The notes under the pieces are model-generated. The model was not told the DNA's origin. It searched no databases and saw only the letters and a list, made by a program, of their open reading frames with translations. The position numbers and the translations under genes were made by a program. 64,000 nt of DNA, taken from assembly GCA_964410665.1 (NCBI GenBank), contig CAYPIE010000025.1, positions 1 through 64,000 of the forward strand. The letters are read 5' to 3'. This document shows positions 50,719-59,900 of the stretch, piece by piece. Position 1 is the stretch's first letter, and every line of letters starts with the position of its first letter. This DNA comes from CAYPIE01 sp964410665. GTDB taxonomy: Bacteria > Planctomycetota > Planctomycetia > Gemmatales > Gemmataceae.

Positions 50719-51635
50719 TATTCGGAGCTCTCCGCGACCAACTTGCCAATCTCCTTGAGAACACGCCCATAGTCGGCCCAGTCCAGGCCATCGACGGTCG
50801 GGGTGCGTTTGCCGGTCACACCATCGATCAAAGGTCCACGTCGTACCATGGTCTGCAAACATATCCGTTCTTGATCCGGGTCAAACCATTGCCCAGGTAA
50901 ACGAACACCCCGCTCCACGGCCACTGCGGCAGCCAAGCCATAGGCCCCCCAATTGCTTACTCCAGACACGATCAAGTAGTCGGTGGGCACTCGGCAAGCG
51001 ATGGCAGCTCCCTTTGGAATGTTGGCTGCGATCAAGTCTCGGGGGATTTTGCCCATTCCAATCTCATTCCCCCCATCACCGATCCCGATGGTTATGCAAG
51101 CGGTCTGCTCGAACCAAAGGTGCCACCGCAGCGAATGCTCCGTGATATCTTGACCACGCATATTGTGATAACCATCACTCCCGTGAGCGGGCCCGACACA
51201 TTCGAGGGCGATGAGATGGGTATAGGCTGCGAATCCCCGATCCGGCCCAACCTCCGCTATCGTCGTACCACTCGGCTCCCATGTAATTGCATGAACTTGA
51301 GTGAGGTCGCTCGGAATCGCCTGCACTCCACGAGCATCTATGAACAGCTCGGCCTGGATTCCTAGATATGCCAAGACGCGCATCAACAAAACCGCACCCA
51401 GCGGACCATCGGTTTCCAATGCGGGCGGTTGGCCGTTCGGAACAAAAAAGCCAGTGATAATGCCAACCACAGGTCGGCGATGGCGAGCCAAGGACTGAGC
51501 GGCTTCACCCAGATCCACTGCACAAGCCGTAAACAAATTGTCCTTCGGATCACGAGCTAGTCCACGGCCCCCAATATCCTGCTGGATTTGTCGACGCAAC
51601 GCGGTGATGCGGTCATGCTCAGCGGTTCGATGCAT
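50718..51635 (-). CDS. DUF4392 protein, D-glutamate cyclase-like
   Basis: The 305-aa protein from ATG 51635 shows the DUF4392 pattern: GIITGFFVPNGQPPALETDG, AELFIDARGVQAIP, ALECVGPAHGSDGYHNMRGQ, TIGIGDGGNEIGMGKIPRDL, ACRVPTDYLIVSGVSNWGAY and VRRGPLIDGVTGKRTPTVDG. In the mammalian fusion protein this domain is the proposed cyclase making 5-oxo-D-proline from D-glutamate. It lies between the pseudouridine synthase (17-bp overlap) and DUF1445 (1-bp overlap), a strongly coupled three-gene operon. Confidence 0.9.
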   Translation of the reverse strand: MHRTAEHDRITALRRQIQQDIGGRGLARDPKDNLFTACAVDLGEAAQSLARHRRPVVGIITGFFVPNGQPPALETDGPLGAVLLMRVLAYLGIQAELFIDARGVQAIPSDLTQVHAITWEPSGTTIAEVGPDRGFAAYTHLIALECVGPAHGSDGYHNMRGQDITEHSLRWHLWFEQTACITIGIGDGGNEIGMGKIPRDLIAANIPKGAAIACRVPTDYLIVSGVSNWGAYGLAAAVAVERGVRLPGQWFDPDQERICLQTMVRRGPLIDGVTGKRTPTVDGLDWADYGRVLKEIGKLVAESSE

Positions 51636-52329
51636 TGAGACCCTGTAATAAATGAGCGAAGCGACCACGCCAGGTTCTCGGTAAGTCTGCCGTCAGGGTG
51701 ATCGGTTCATGCCGCGTTGGGTGCAGGAAGGTCAACGCTCGGGCATGCAGGGCAATCCCAGGAGCAAACCTCTGAACCGCTCCATACTTGCGGTCACCGA
51801 CAATCGGAAATCCATGATGGGCCAGTTGGACCCGGAGTTGATGCCGACGACCGGTCTGTGGCCTCACCTCCACCCAACAAAGCCCGGCGTGGTTGCCTCG
51901 TCGCTGATAATGCAATAGTGCTTGCCGCGCGCCGGGTTCGTGAGGTTCGACCACCCTGGTGATACCGCTCGCGCGATCCCGTTGGAGCCAGTCATCCAGC
52001 GAGCCGGCCGCTTGTGGCACCTCCCCTTCGACGATGGCCCAGTACACTTTGTCAATCCCGCCTTGGCGAAATTGCGCGGCCAAGCGACTCGCTGCTTTGC
52101 TGGTGCGGGCAAACAGCAGCACCCCACTGGTCGGCTTATCCAGCCGATGCACGACCCCCAGAAAGACATTGCCAGGCTTTTGATGTTTCTCCTTGAGATA
52201 TTCTTTGACGACCAGGTCCATGGTCTGATCGGTACCATCAAAGTGAGCACTGGGCCAACCCGCCGGTTTATTCACCGCGATGCAGTGATTGTCTTCATAA
52301 AGTATGTCAAGCACCTCCGCAAACGCCAT
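51619..52329 (-). CDS. RluA-type RNA pseudouridine synthase
   Basis: The 236-aa product has the RluA/RluC/RluD catalytic block VVHRLDKPTSGVLLFARTSK with the active Asp, YWAIVEGEVP, and the C-terminal VEVRPQTGRRHQLRVQLAHH. There is no S4 domain. It converts uridine to pseudouridine in rRNA or tRNA; the target is not predictable. It heads the operon with DUF4392 and DUF1445 and is divergent from argC across 92 bp. Confidence 0.93.
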   Translation of the reverse strand: MAFAEVLDILYEDNHCIAVNKPAGWPSAHFDGTDQTMDLVVKEYLKEKHQKPGNVFLGVVHRLDKPTSGVLLFARTSKAASRLAAQFRQGGIDKVYWAIVEGEVPQAAGSLDDWLQRDRASGITRVVEPHEPGARQALLHYQRRGNHAGLCWVEVRPQTGRRHQLRVQLAHHGFPIVGDRKYGAVQRFAPGIALHARALTFLHPTRHEPITLTADLPRTWRGRFAHLLQGLNASNR

Positions 52330-52421
52330 GGTCCACCTCGGCTGGTATCGAGCCCGGTCCGCTCACTATGCTGAAATCGCATTGTCTGCATGATACTTAA
52401 GCGCTGGAGGCTGGAACAATT

Positions 52422-53447
52422 GTGACAACACGTCGAATTCCCGTCGCCATCCTCGGAGGCTCTGGTTACACCGCCGTCGAACTGCTCAAGCTCTGCCTCC
52501 GCCACCCAGGGGTCGAAGTATGTGCGGTTACTTCACGTCAGCAGGACATGCCCACCGTCGACGAACTGCACCCCAGTCTCACGGGGCGGATCACCCTACG
52601 CACAGAACCGTTTTCGGCCGATCGCTTCGTTGCACGCAATATCCAGTGTGCTTTCAGTTGCTTGCCTCACGGCATCAGTATGGCCACCGTACCCGAGATG
52701 CTCGCCCGGGGAATTCGCGTCATTGACCTGAGCGCAGACTATCGCTTGCGCGATCCGAATACCTATGCCCAGTGGTATGGTGCCAGCCATGAGGATCTAG
52801 CCCATCTGGCACAAGCGGTCTACGGGCTGCCCGAGATTTATTTCGACGAGATTCCCGATGCCCATCTAATTGCCAATCCTGGCTGTTACCCACAGACGGC
52901 GATCCTCGGCCTCGCCCCCTTGGTCGCCGGTAAGTTGATCGACTTGCACAGCATCCTGATCGATAGTAAGTCCGGGGTCTCTGGGGCTGGACGCTCCCCC
53001 AAGTTGACCACCCTTTATCCCGAGTGTAACGAAAGTGTCAGCGCCTACGCGATCGGCAACCATCGCCACACCCCGGAGATCGAACAGGCCTTGAGTGATA
53101 TCGCTGGGGAACCAGTGCGCGTCATCTTTACCCCCCATCTGATTCCCATGGATCGTGGCATCCTCAGCACCATCTATGTCCAGCCACATCGACCCATGTC
53201 CGAAGAGGAATTAAGCGAGCTCTATCGTACCTACTACCGCGACATGCCGTTCGTCCGCATCCGCAATCGCCTACCCGCCACCAAGGATACCTGGGGAAGC
53301 AACTTTCTGGATCTTGCCGTTCGCATCGTTCGTGAGCATGTGGTCATTATCGCTTGTGAAGACAACCTGATTCGTGGGGCCAGCGGCGTCGCCATGCAGA
53401 ACTTTAATCGCATGTTCGGTTTTCCCGAAACCACCGCGCTTCTGTAA
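52422..53447 (+). CDS. argC: N-acetyl-gamma-glutamyl-phosphate reductase
   Basis: The 341-aa enzyme makes N-acetylglutamate semialdehyde in arginine synthesis with NADPH. Signatures: N-terminal VAILGGSGYTAVELLKLCLR, CAFSCLPHGISM, the active-site Cys in ANPGCYPQTAILGLAPL, SGVSGAGRSPKL, and a C-terminal NLIRGASGVAMQNFNRMFG. Start is GTG at 52422 with GGAGG 10 nt upstream. No other arg genes are in the window. Confidence 0.96.
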   Translation: MTTRRIPVAILGGSGYTAVELLKLCLRHPGVEVCAVTSRQQDMPTVDELHPSLTGRITLRTEPFSADRFVARNIQCAFSCLPHGISMATVPEMLARGIRVIDLSADYRLRDPNTYAQWYGASHEDLAHLAQAVYGLPEIYFDEIPDAHLIANPGCYPQTAILGLAPLVAGKLIDLHSILIDSKSGVSGAGRSPKLTTLYPECNESVSAYAIGNHRHTPEIEQALSDIAGEPVRVIFTPHLIPMDRGILSTIYVQPHRPMSEEELSELYRTYYRDMPFVRIRNRLPATKDTWGSNFLDLAVRIVREHVVIIACEDNLIRGASGVAMQNFNRMFGFPETTALL

Positions 53448-53812
53448 CCCTGCAAAAATCATCTTACTTGCAAATGTTTTATGAAAATGATTCGATCTAA
53501 ACTCCTGTAAGCAAAGTTGTTAGGCCAATAAGACTAGCTTCCCAAGGCGCATATTACTGCATTGCCGCGGGCCAGAAAGCCCATCAAAGTCCTCAGAAAG
53601 TCCCCAGAAATGTCCGGGAAATGTACCAGAAATGTCCGGGAGTATGACCCGAATATCCCGAATCGATCCGCTCATCTTCCCGCCAGCAGTATCCACACCT
53701 AAACCCCGCGAAGACGCTCTACACCTATATATGCCCAGGCGAGACCGAAAAGATCGATTTTCTTGCAGGCCTATAATACTAAATAAAATAATAACATTAG
53801 TATTTAAATCTT
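53448..53812. other. AT-rich intergenic region with dispersed repeat
   Basis: About 365 bp between argC and the WD40-like gene. It holds the second copy of the GGGACATTTCC-type repeat and an AT-rich tract at 53770-53815. No gene. Confidence 0.5.
53588..53640 (-). repeat. GGGACATTTCC-type dispersed repeat (copy 2)
   Basis: Reads AGAAAGTCCCCAGAAATGTC and CGGGAAATGT, CAGAAATGTCCGGGA on plus: the reverse complement of the pattern at 19078-19130. Both copies start with the same AGAAAGTCCC block on that strand. Confidence 0.7.
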
Positions 53813-54841
53813 CTAATCGATTAGATCCCAAAAGACAATCCGACCGTCGTGGCCCAACGCGGCGGCACGCGAGCCGTCCGGAGCGACTTGCAGCTGCAGG
53901 ATCTTGCCGACGTCAAAACGATAGCTCGCCTGTGGTTGCAGGCTCGGCACTTCCCAAAGTGTGATTTCATCGGAATGGCCAGTGAGCAGGTTGGCTTGCG
54001 CTGGGGCAAAAGCCAGATGCGCCGGGCCACGCTCCAGGCCCACGACGGCCTCGGCCACACATTGTGGCGGGTTCGGGAAGTCCGCCAGCGTCCATAGCCA
54101 CAAGCTCGAGCCGGCCAGCACCGCAAGCCAGTGGCCGTCCGGGGAGAAGGCCAGATCCTGAATCATCCGCACCTGATGATCCAGCGGAATAAACCGGTCC
54201 GCGGTCTGCGGATACACGAGGGCCAGATGGCCCGCGATGTCGATCGGCTGGGTCGGCTGGTGCAGCGGCCAGACCCAGGGATGTAGCTCGACGGTGCCTA
54301 AAAGGCTAAACGATAACGCTGCCAGCTCTTGCGTCGGGTGCAGCGCCAGCATCTCGGGACGATCACCGCGGAACCGGTGGACGACTGCCGGTCCCGGCTC
54401 TCGAAGCGGCCAGCGGACCAGCCGCTCTTGCCGGCCGGTCGGATGAATCCACCACGCACCATTCGGGGTAAATCCGGCCAGCTGGCGGGGTGCACCGATC
54501 AGTGGGGGTCCCGTGGCCTGACCGAAGCGCTCGCCGAAGCTGGGAAAGGCAGGGAATACCCCCTGCCAGCCTGGCTCCAGCCGAGGCCTCTCGGCCGACT
54601 CGACGATGGTCAAGCAAAGTTGGGCGTCCCAGCCGATTCCGGCGACGACACCCTCCTCCTGAGGGTGCACCGCCAGTCTCCCTTCGGCCAATTCACCGGG
54701 CCAGCAGGCGTAGTGAACGCCCAGTTGGACGCCATCCCACAATTCCACTTCTCCAGCGGCATTGATGGTGATCAGGTAGCGTCCCTTCGCGGTCCAAGAA
54801 CAGGCGACAATTGCGCCATGAGCGGATTCGAGGATACGCAT
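53813..54841 (-). CDS. WD40-like beta-propeller protein
   Basis: The 342-aa product contains several WD40-type repeats (ACSWTAKGRYLITINAAGEV then ELWDG; DLAFSPDGHWLAVLAGSSLW then LWTLADF; HLAFAPAQANLLTGHSDEIT then LWEV; LQVAPDGSRAAALGHDGRIV then FWDLID). Other blades are more divergent. No signal peptide, so it is probably a cytoplasmic scaffold. ATG 54841 is used; four more codons are open upstream. It is divergent from the cytochrome c peroxidase gene. Confidence 0.8.
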   Translation of the reverse strand: MRILESAHGAIVACSWTAKGRYLITINAAGEVELWDGVQLGVHYACWPGELAEGRLAVHPQEEGVVAGIGWDAQLCLTIVESAERPRLEPGWQGVFPAFPSFGERFGQATGPPLIGAPRQLAGFTPNGAWWIHPTGRQERLVRWPLREPGPAVVHRFRGDRPEMLALHPTQELAALSFSLLGTVELHPWVWPLHQPTQPIDIAGHLALVYPQTADRFIPLDHQVRMIQDLAFSPDGHWLAVLAGSSLWLWTLADFPNPPQCVAEAVVGLERGPAHLAFAPAQANLLTGHSDEITLWEVPSLQPQASYRFDVGKILQLQVAPDGSRAAALGHDGRIVFWDLID

Positions 54842-55017
54842 GGACAGTCCCACTCCGGCGACTAACGGAAGACTCGCACAGGCAGTCGACAGGGGGATTG
54901 ACGGACATGCTCAAACCCCGTAGATGTATCGAGTGTGGACCGCACACTGGGGATTTCCACATCCTCCTATCCCGCCCCTTTTGCATGATACCGAACCCTC
55001 CCATGAGGAACCTACCC

Positions 55018-56595
55018 ATGCGCTGCACACGCTGTCTGGTCGTGGGCCTGTCGCTTTGCCTGGGCGCTGTCCTGATCAGCCCGGCGCTCAGCGAAGACCC
55101 GCCGACGCGCCTCCAGGTCAACAATCTCAACGACCGTAAGGACTTCAACGAATTGGAACCCACCCTCTGGCAGATCCCTGATCCGAACCTGAAAGCACCG
55201 TTGCACAAGCAGGTACCGATCGTGTTCGTCACCCGTAATGACGATCAGGAAACCTGGGAACAGCTAAAGTCGTTCTGGAACCAGGGCAAAACACAATCGT
55301 ATGACCCGGCCAGTGGGAACACCGTCGAGCACGCAGTGGTCCAGATTAAGGTCCCCCTGGGACTGTCGCAAGCCCCGCCGGTTCCCGCCGAGAACCCGTT
55401 GACCGTCGCCAAATGGCAACTCGGTAAGCAGCTGTACTATGACCCGATCCTGTCCACCGATAACACGGTTGCCTGTGCCAGCTGCCACAACCCCGAGAAG
55501 GGCTTCGGCGACCAGCTCAAGACCTCCATGGGCATCGGCGGCCAGTTCGGTGGCATGAACGCTCCGACGGTAATCGACTCGGCCTACAACCAGCTGCAGT
55601 TTTGGGACGGCCGCGCCGCCTCGCTCGAGGCCCAGGCGCAGGGACCGCCCACCAACCCGGTCGAGATGTTTGGCGGCACCAAGGATCCGGAATACAAGAC
55701 CGACCCCAACCACGCCTGGAATGAGGTCGTGCGACGGGTCCGGGCCAAGCCTAGCTACGTCAAGCAGTTTCAGACCGTTTTCGGCACCCCGCCGACCCAG
55801 GATGCCGTCGCCAAGGCGATCGCCGCCTACGAGCGGACCGTGCTCAGCGCCGACGCTCTCGCCGACCGGGCCAACTTGGCCATGCTCGAACGGGTCGAGG
55901 AGAGCGGCGATTTCCGCTTTGAGATCAAACCTGAGGATTTCGCCACCGTGATCAAGCAAGCGGTCGAAGCCAAGGACGGGAACGCCCTCAAAGCAATCGA
56001 CTTTGACCCCAAGAAGGACATGAAGCGCCTCGACGCCACCGCTCAGAGCATTTTTAACGGCATGAAACTATTTAGCAGCAAGGCCCGCTGTAACAGCTGC
56101 CATGTCGGCGATACCTTCACCGACCACGCCTTCCACAACCTCGGCGTCGGTGCGAAAGATGGCATCCTGCCAACCGACGTGCTCGGCCGCTACGGCGCGC
56201 AACCGCTGGGTGCCAAGGACCCACAGATGGTCGGTGCGTTCAAGACGCCGCCGCTGCGGGCCCTGCTCGATACCGCGCCGTACATGCACGATGGCAGCGA
56301 GAAGACCCTGGAACAGGTTGTCGACTTTTATGACCGCGGCGGCAATCCCAACGAGTTCCTCGATACGAAGATGCGCGACACCGAAGCCGAGGATCGCTAT
56401 AAGCAGTGCCAGAAGACCGGCCAGAAGTACGAAGGCCCTGAGGTCTTCCTGTGCGGACCTCGGCAAGTGCCCATCGTGCCGCTCAAGCTTAACCTGAGCG
56501 ACCAGGAGAAAAAGGACCTAATCCTGTACATGAAGGCCTTGCAGGGCGACCCGGTCGACCCGATCGTCGCCGACCCCAACGCCGGGGTTCAGTAA
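55018..56595 (+). CDS. Di-heme cytochrome c peroxidase (MauG/CcpA-type)
   Basis: The 525-aa secreted protein has a signal peptide (LVVGLSLCLGAVLISPALSE) and two heme c sites: CASCHNPEKGFGD at about residue 155 and CNSCHVGDTFTDHAFHNLGV at about 360. The family segments MNAPTVIDSAYNQLQFWDGR and FKTPPLRALLDTAPYMHDGS are present, with His/Met ligands around them. It reduces hydrogen peroxide with electrons from a small cytochrome, or acts on another substrate as MauG does. It is longer than the usual 330-350 residues because of about 110 extra N-terminal residues. Start 55018 follows GAGGAA at 8 nt. Confidence 0.92.
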   Translation: MRCTRCLVVGLSLCLGAVLISPALSEDPPTRLQVNNLNDRKDFNELEPTLWQIPDPNLKAPLHKQVPIVFVTRNDDQETWEQLKSFWNQGKTQSYDPASGNTVEHAVVQIKVPLGLSQAPPVPAENPLTVAKWQLGKQLYYDPILSTDNTVACASCHNPEKGFGDQLKTSMGIGGQFGGMNAPTVIDSAYNQLQFWDGRAASLEAQAQGPPTNPVEMFGGTKDPEYKTDPNHAWNEVVRRVRAKPSYVKQFQTVFGTPPTQDAVAKAIAAYERTVLSADALADRANLAMLERVEESGDFRFEIKPEDFATVIKQAVEAKDGNALKAIDFDPKKDMKRLDATAQSIFNGMKLFSSKARCNSCHVGDTFTDHAFHNLGVGAKDGILPTDVLGRYGAQPLGAKDPQMVGAFKTPPLRALLDTAPYMHDGSEKTLEQVVDFYDRGGNPNEFLDTKMRDTEAEDRYKQCQKTGQKYEGPEVFLCGPRQVPIVPLKLNLSDQEKKDLILYMKALQGDPVDPIVADPNAGVQ

Positions 56596-56959
56596 ATCGC
56601 GGCGTTCCACCTTCACTTCAGGCTGCTTCGATCGGCCCGGAAGCGCAGCGTCTCCGGGCCGCAGCCTCTGTCCTTGACTAGCCACTCCGCCGCTGGCAGC
56701 ACGCTTGACCGTCGGTGACACACCGGCAGCATGTCTTGTTACTGAGCGGCGGGTGGGAACTCAATGATGTTCGGCACGCTGGTTGCCTTGGTCCGGGTGG
56801 CACGCCCGTCGCAGACTTCGGGCGTGCCACCCGGACCAGGGCAACCGCTGGCCAATGCAGTCATGGGGTCACCACGGTCACCCGCTCCTTGATCGCGAGC
56901 AAACGCCAGATCCTGAGCATGCCCGTGCCTTCGCCGGCGCGGAAAGCAACTGCCCTCGA
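56596..56959. other. Intergenic region with a GC-rich palindrome
   Basis: About 364 bp between convergent genes. It contains the second copy of the palindromic repeat (56786-56841), and no supported gene. Confidence 0.5.
56786..56841. repeat. GC-rich palindrome (dispersed repeat, copy 2)
   Basis: A 23-bp stem (56786-56808 with 56819-56841, one G-T pair) around a 10-nt loop. Core GGTGGCACGC and flanks (GATGTTCGGCAC before, GGGCAACC after) match the element at 5698-5745. Here it is intergenic and can also act as a terminator between convergent genes. Confidence 0.85.
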
Positions 56960-59900
56960 TTAAAAGCGAGGCAGCTGCAGGGCAGCACGGGGGGCATCTG
57001 CTGGCTGATCGGCGTTGTCCGGATCGCGGAGAAAGACCAACCCGTCCTGGGCGTGTTCGCGAACGATGGTCTCGGGATCTCCGGAGGCCCGCTCCAATGC
57101 AGGCAGAGCATTGTCCGGATCGCGCCTTAGCCGAGCGAGCACAGCCACCGACCCTGCCCGAATCCATGGATCCGCATCATTGAGCTTGGCATAGAGCCAT
57201 TCCAAGCCAACACTCCCCAGAGCACGCACCGCCGAGACAATCCCATGGCGGACATCGGCGTCCGGACACGATACGACTCGATCCAACGCCTGCTTGACTC
57301 CTTCAGCATCATCGCTGAGTCGGGCATACGCCGCAGCTACCCAAGCCTGGACCAGCGGGTGGGGCTCTTTGAGTAGCGTTTTGAGATCGGGAATCGCTTC
57401 GCTGGCCTTCTGCTTGAGTTGGGCTAATGCCCAAGCAGCCCAAACGCGAACGCGCGGATCCTTGACCTTAAGCGTCGTCCGCAGCCCCTTGACAGCCGGT
57501 GCCGCGCGGCTGCCCTGCTTGGACAGAATCTCCGCGGCATGCATGAGATTCTCGTGGGAGTTCTTCTTGGGATTGAGCATCTTGACCAACGTCTGGATCG
57601 TGGTCTTCGGCACCTCGCCCATTTTGCTCAGAGCAATCACCACCTGCACGCGCACCTGCGGGTTTTTGTCGTTGAGCCGCTCGGTCAGTTCCTTGGCCAC
57701 CCCCTTGGCATGCTTGCCCAAGTTGCCCAAGGCTCGTGCCGTTTCGCGACGGACATCGTAGTCGTTATCCGCAAGGTTCTTGGCCAGCAGCTTGACCACA
57801 TTGGCGATCTCATCCGCAGGGATGGCCTCCTGCTCCGCCAGCTGTCCCAGGGCCATTGCCGCGTTGTAACGCTGATACCAACCGCGAGCATCTGCAAGAT
57901 GCTCGAGATGCTGGTTCAAAGGCGTTTGTTCGCCGCTAAAATGCTCAAACAGCAGATCCATTTTTTCGATCACATCGGGCGGTGGAGAGCCCATCTGCTT
58001 GCGATAGGGCTGCAATTGCTGCCCGATCTTCCAGTCCAGATGCTGCACCCCCTCAAACGCCTGGGCGCGAACTTGCGCTTTAGGATGCTGCAACATCTCT
58101 TTGATGGCCGGCACCCCGGCTGGGCCAATTTGTCGCAGGCTCTGCACCGCTTGAGAACCCAGCCCATACTCCATCCGAGGCGCCATCAAAAGTAGCAGGG
58201 ATGTGGCGGCGGCCGCCCGTTCGCCATAGGCACCCACTTCGCGCGCGGCCCAGATGCGTAAATCGAGCGATTTCTGGGCCAAACAGTCGACGAGGGTGGG
58301 CACCGTCTGCTCGCCCTCGGGATCGAGCATTTTCAGGGCCTTGAGACTCGCTTCCCGGACGCGCGAAAGTGGCGAACGCAGCGTGGCACACAATGCGGGC
58401 ACACTGCGTTCGGCATGCTCTGGCCGTTTGGCCAGCCAGTTGGCGGCCGCCGTACTCACCCCCCAGTCCGAATCCTCCAAGCCAGCCAGCGCCCGCTCGA
58501 CGAGATCCTCGGGCTGCAGAGTGATCAACGCTGCAAACGCTTGACGCCGAGTACGCCCTTCCTCACACTCCAAAGCGGTGCGTAATTCTGGTTCCGCGGC
58601 GGATCCAAAGCTGGCCAAGGCATCGACAATCGCTAACTGCACCGGAAGCGCATTATTGGCAAGTTGTTGCATGAAGACCCGGCGTTCGCTGCCACCATCC
58701 CCAGCCCGCCCCAACGTGGCCAGAGTATGCACGGCCTCGACCCGGAGCGGCTCTTCGGGCGCTGACTGCAGCACATTCGCCAGTGGCTGCTGCAGCACCC
58801 AGGCCATGTCCCTGAGTTGCTCCCGATCCTCGCGCAGACTCTCTGCCAAGGCTCGAATGCCGCGCAAAGCCAGCCCGGTTGTTTCGGACGCGGCTTCGGC
58901 TGGGGACGAACGACGCGACGGGGGCCGGGCATCGGTAAAGTCCTGAATCAAACGGGATAATAACGGCAATGCCGCTCGCCCTAAGCGGCCTAGGACTCCA
59001 GGGACTTGTTCGCGGACCTCAGCAGCCGGATCGCGAATCGCCTCGTAAACCGCCTGCAACAATTCACTGTGGCCTGAGTGCGGGATCCCTACCCGACCCA
59101 AGGTCCAAAGGACCTCGCGACGAATCGCTGACGTCGGGGCTTTCAGCAAGGGTCGCAGGGTATCAATCCCAGGCTGCGCCGGCGTGCCAATCACGCCTAG
59201 CGCTTGGATCAGCCGTGCTTGGCATTCCGGATCCGATTGTGTTCCGATACGTCTGGTGAGTTCCTCGACCGCTTCCGGGCCGATATCGGCGAAAGTCTCG
59301 GCGATAAAACGATGGAACGTGGGTGTCGGATCACGCTCAAGAAGCTCCAGTAACCGGGGCACCGCCGGCAGTGACGCCGGACCAATCCGACCCAACGCAT
59401 CGACCGCACCGAGGCGTACCTCCGCATCGTCATAGTCCAACGCCTCCGTCAAGGTCGGCACCGCCGCAGCTCCAATGTGGCCGAGGGTCTCGCTCACCTT
59501 GGCGCGCACCTCCAGCGAAAAATCGGTGTTGACCAGCGTCCGCAGTAAGAGCGGAGCGGTCGGTGCGGCCAAGGCACCCATTTGACCCAGACACTCTGCC
59601 GCTCCCCAACGAACATGACCGCGTTGATGCGTCATCTGCTTGAGCAGCAATGGTAACAGCCGTTCACCCTCCCGCTGTAAACGCCGCGCGGCCCATTGCT
59701 GATAGGGACGATGTTCACAGCGAAGCAGGCTCATCAACGGTTCAACTTTGGCCTGAATGTCTAAGGCGATTTGATCCAGGGCACGCCCGGCCCAGCGGCG
59801 TACCCCGACATCCGCGTCGAGCAACAATGGACCCACGGCCCACAAGCTTGCTAGCGCCGCTGGACCCATTAACGCCACTGCTTGGCAGCCACCGATGCGC

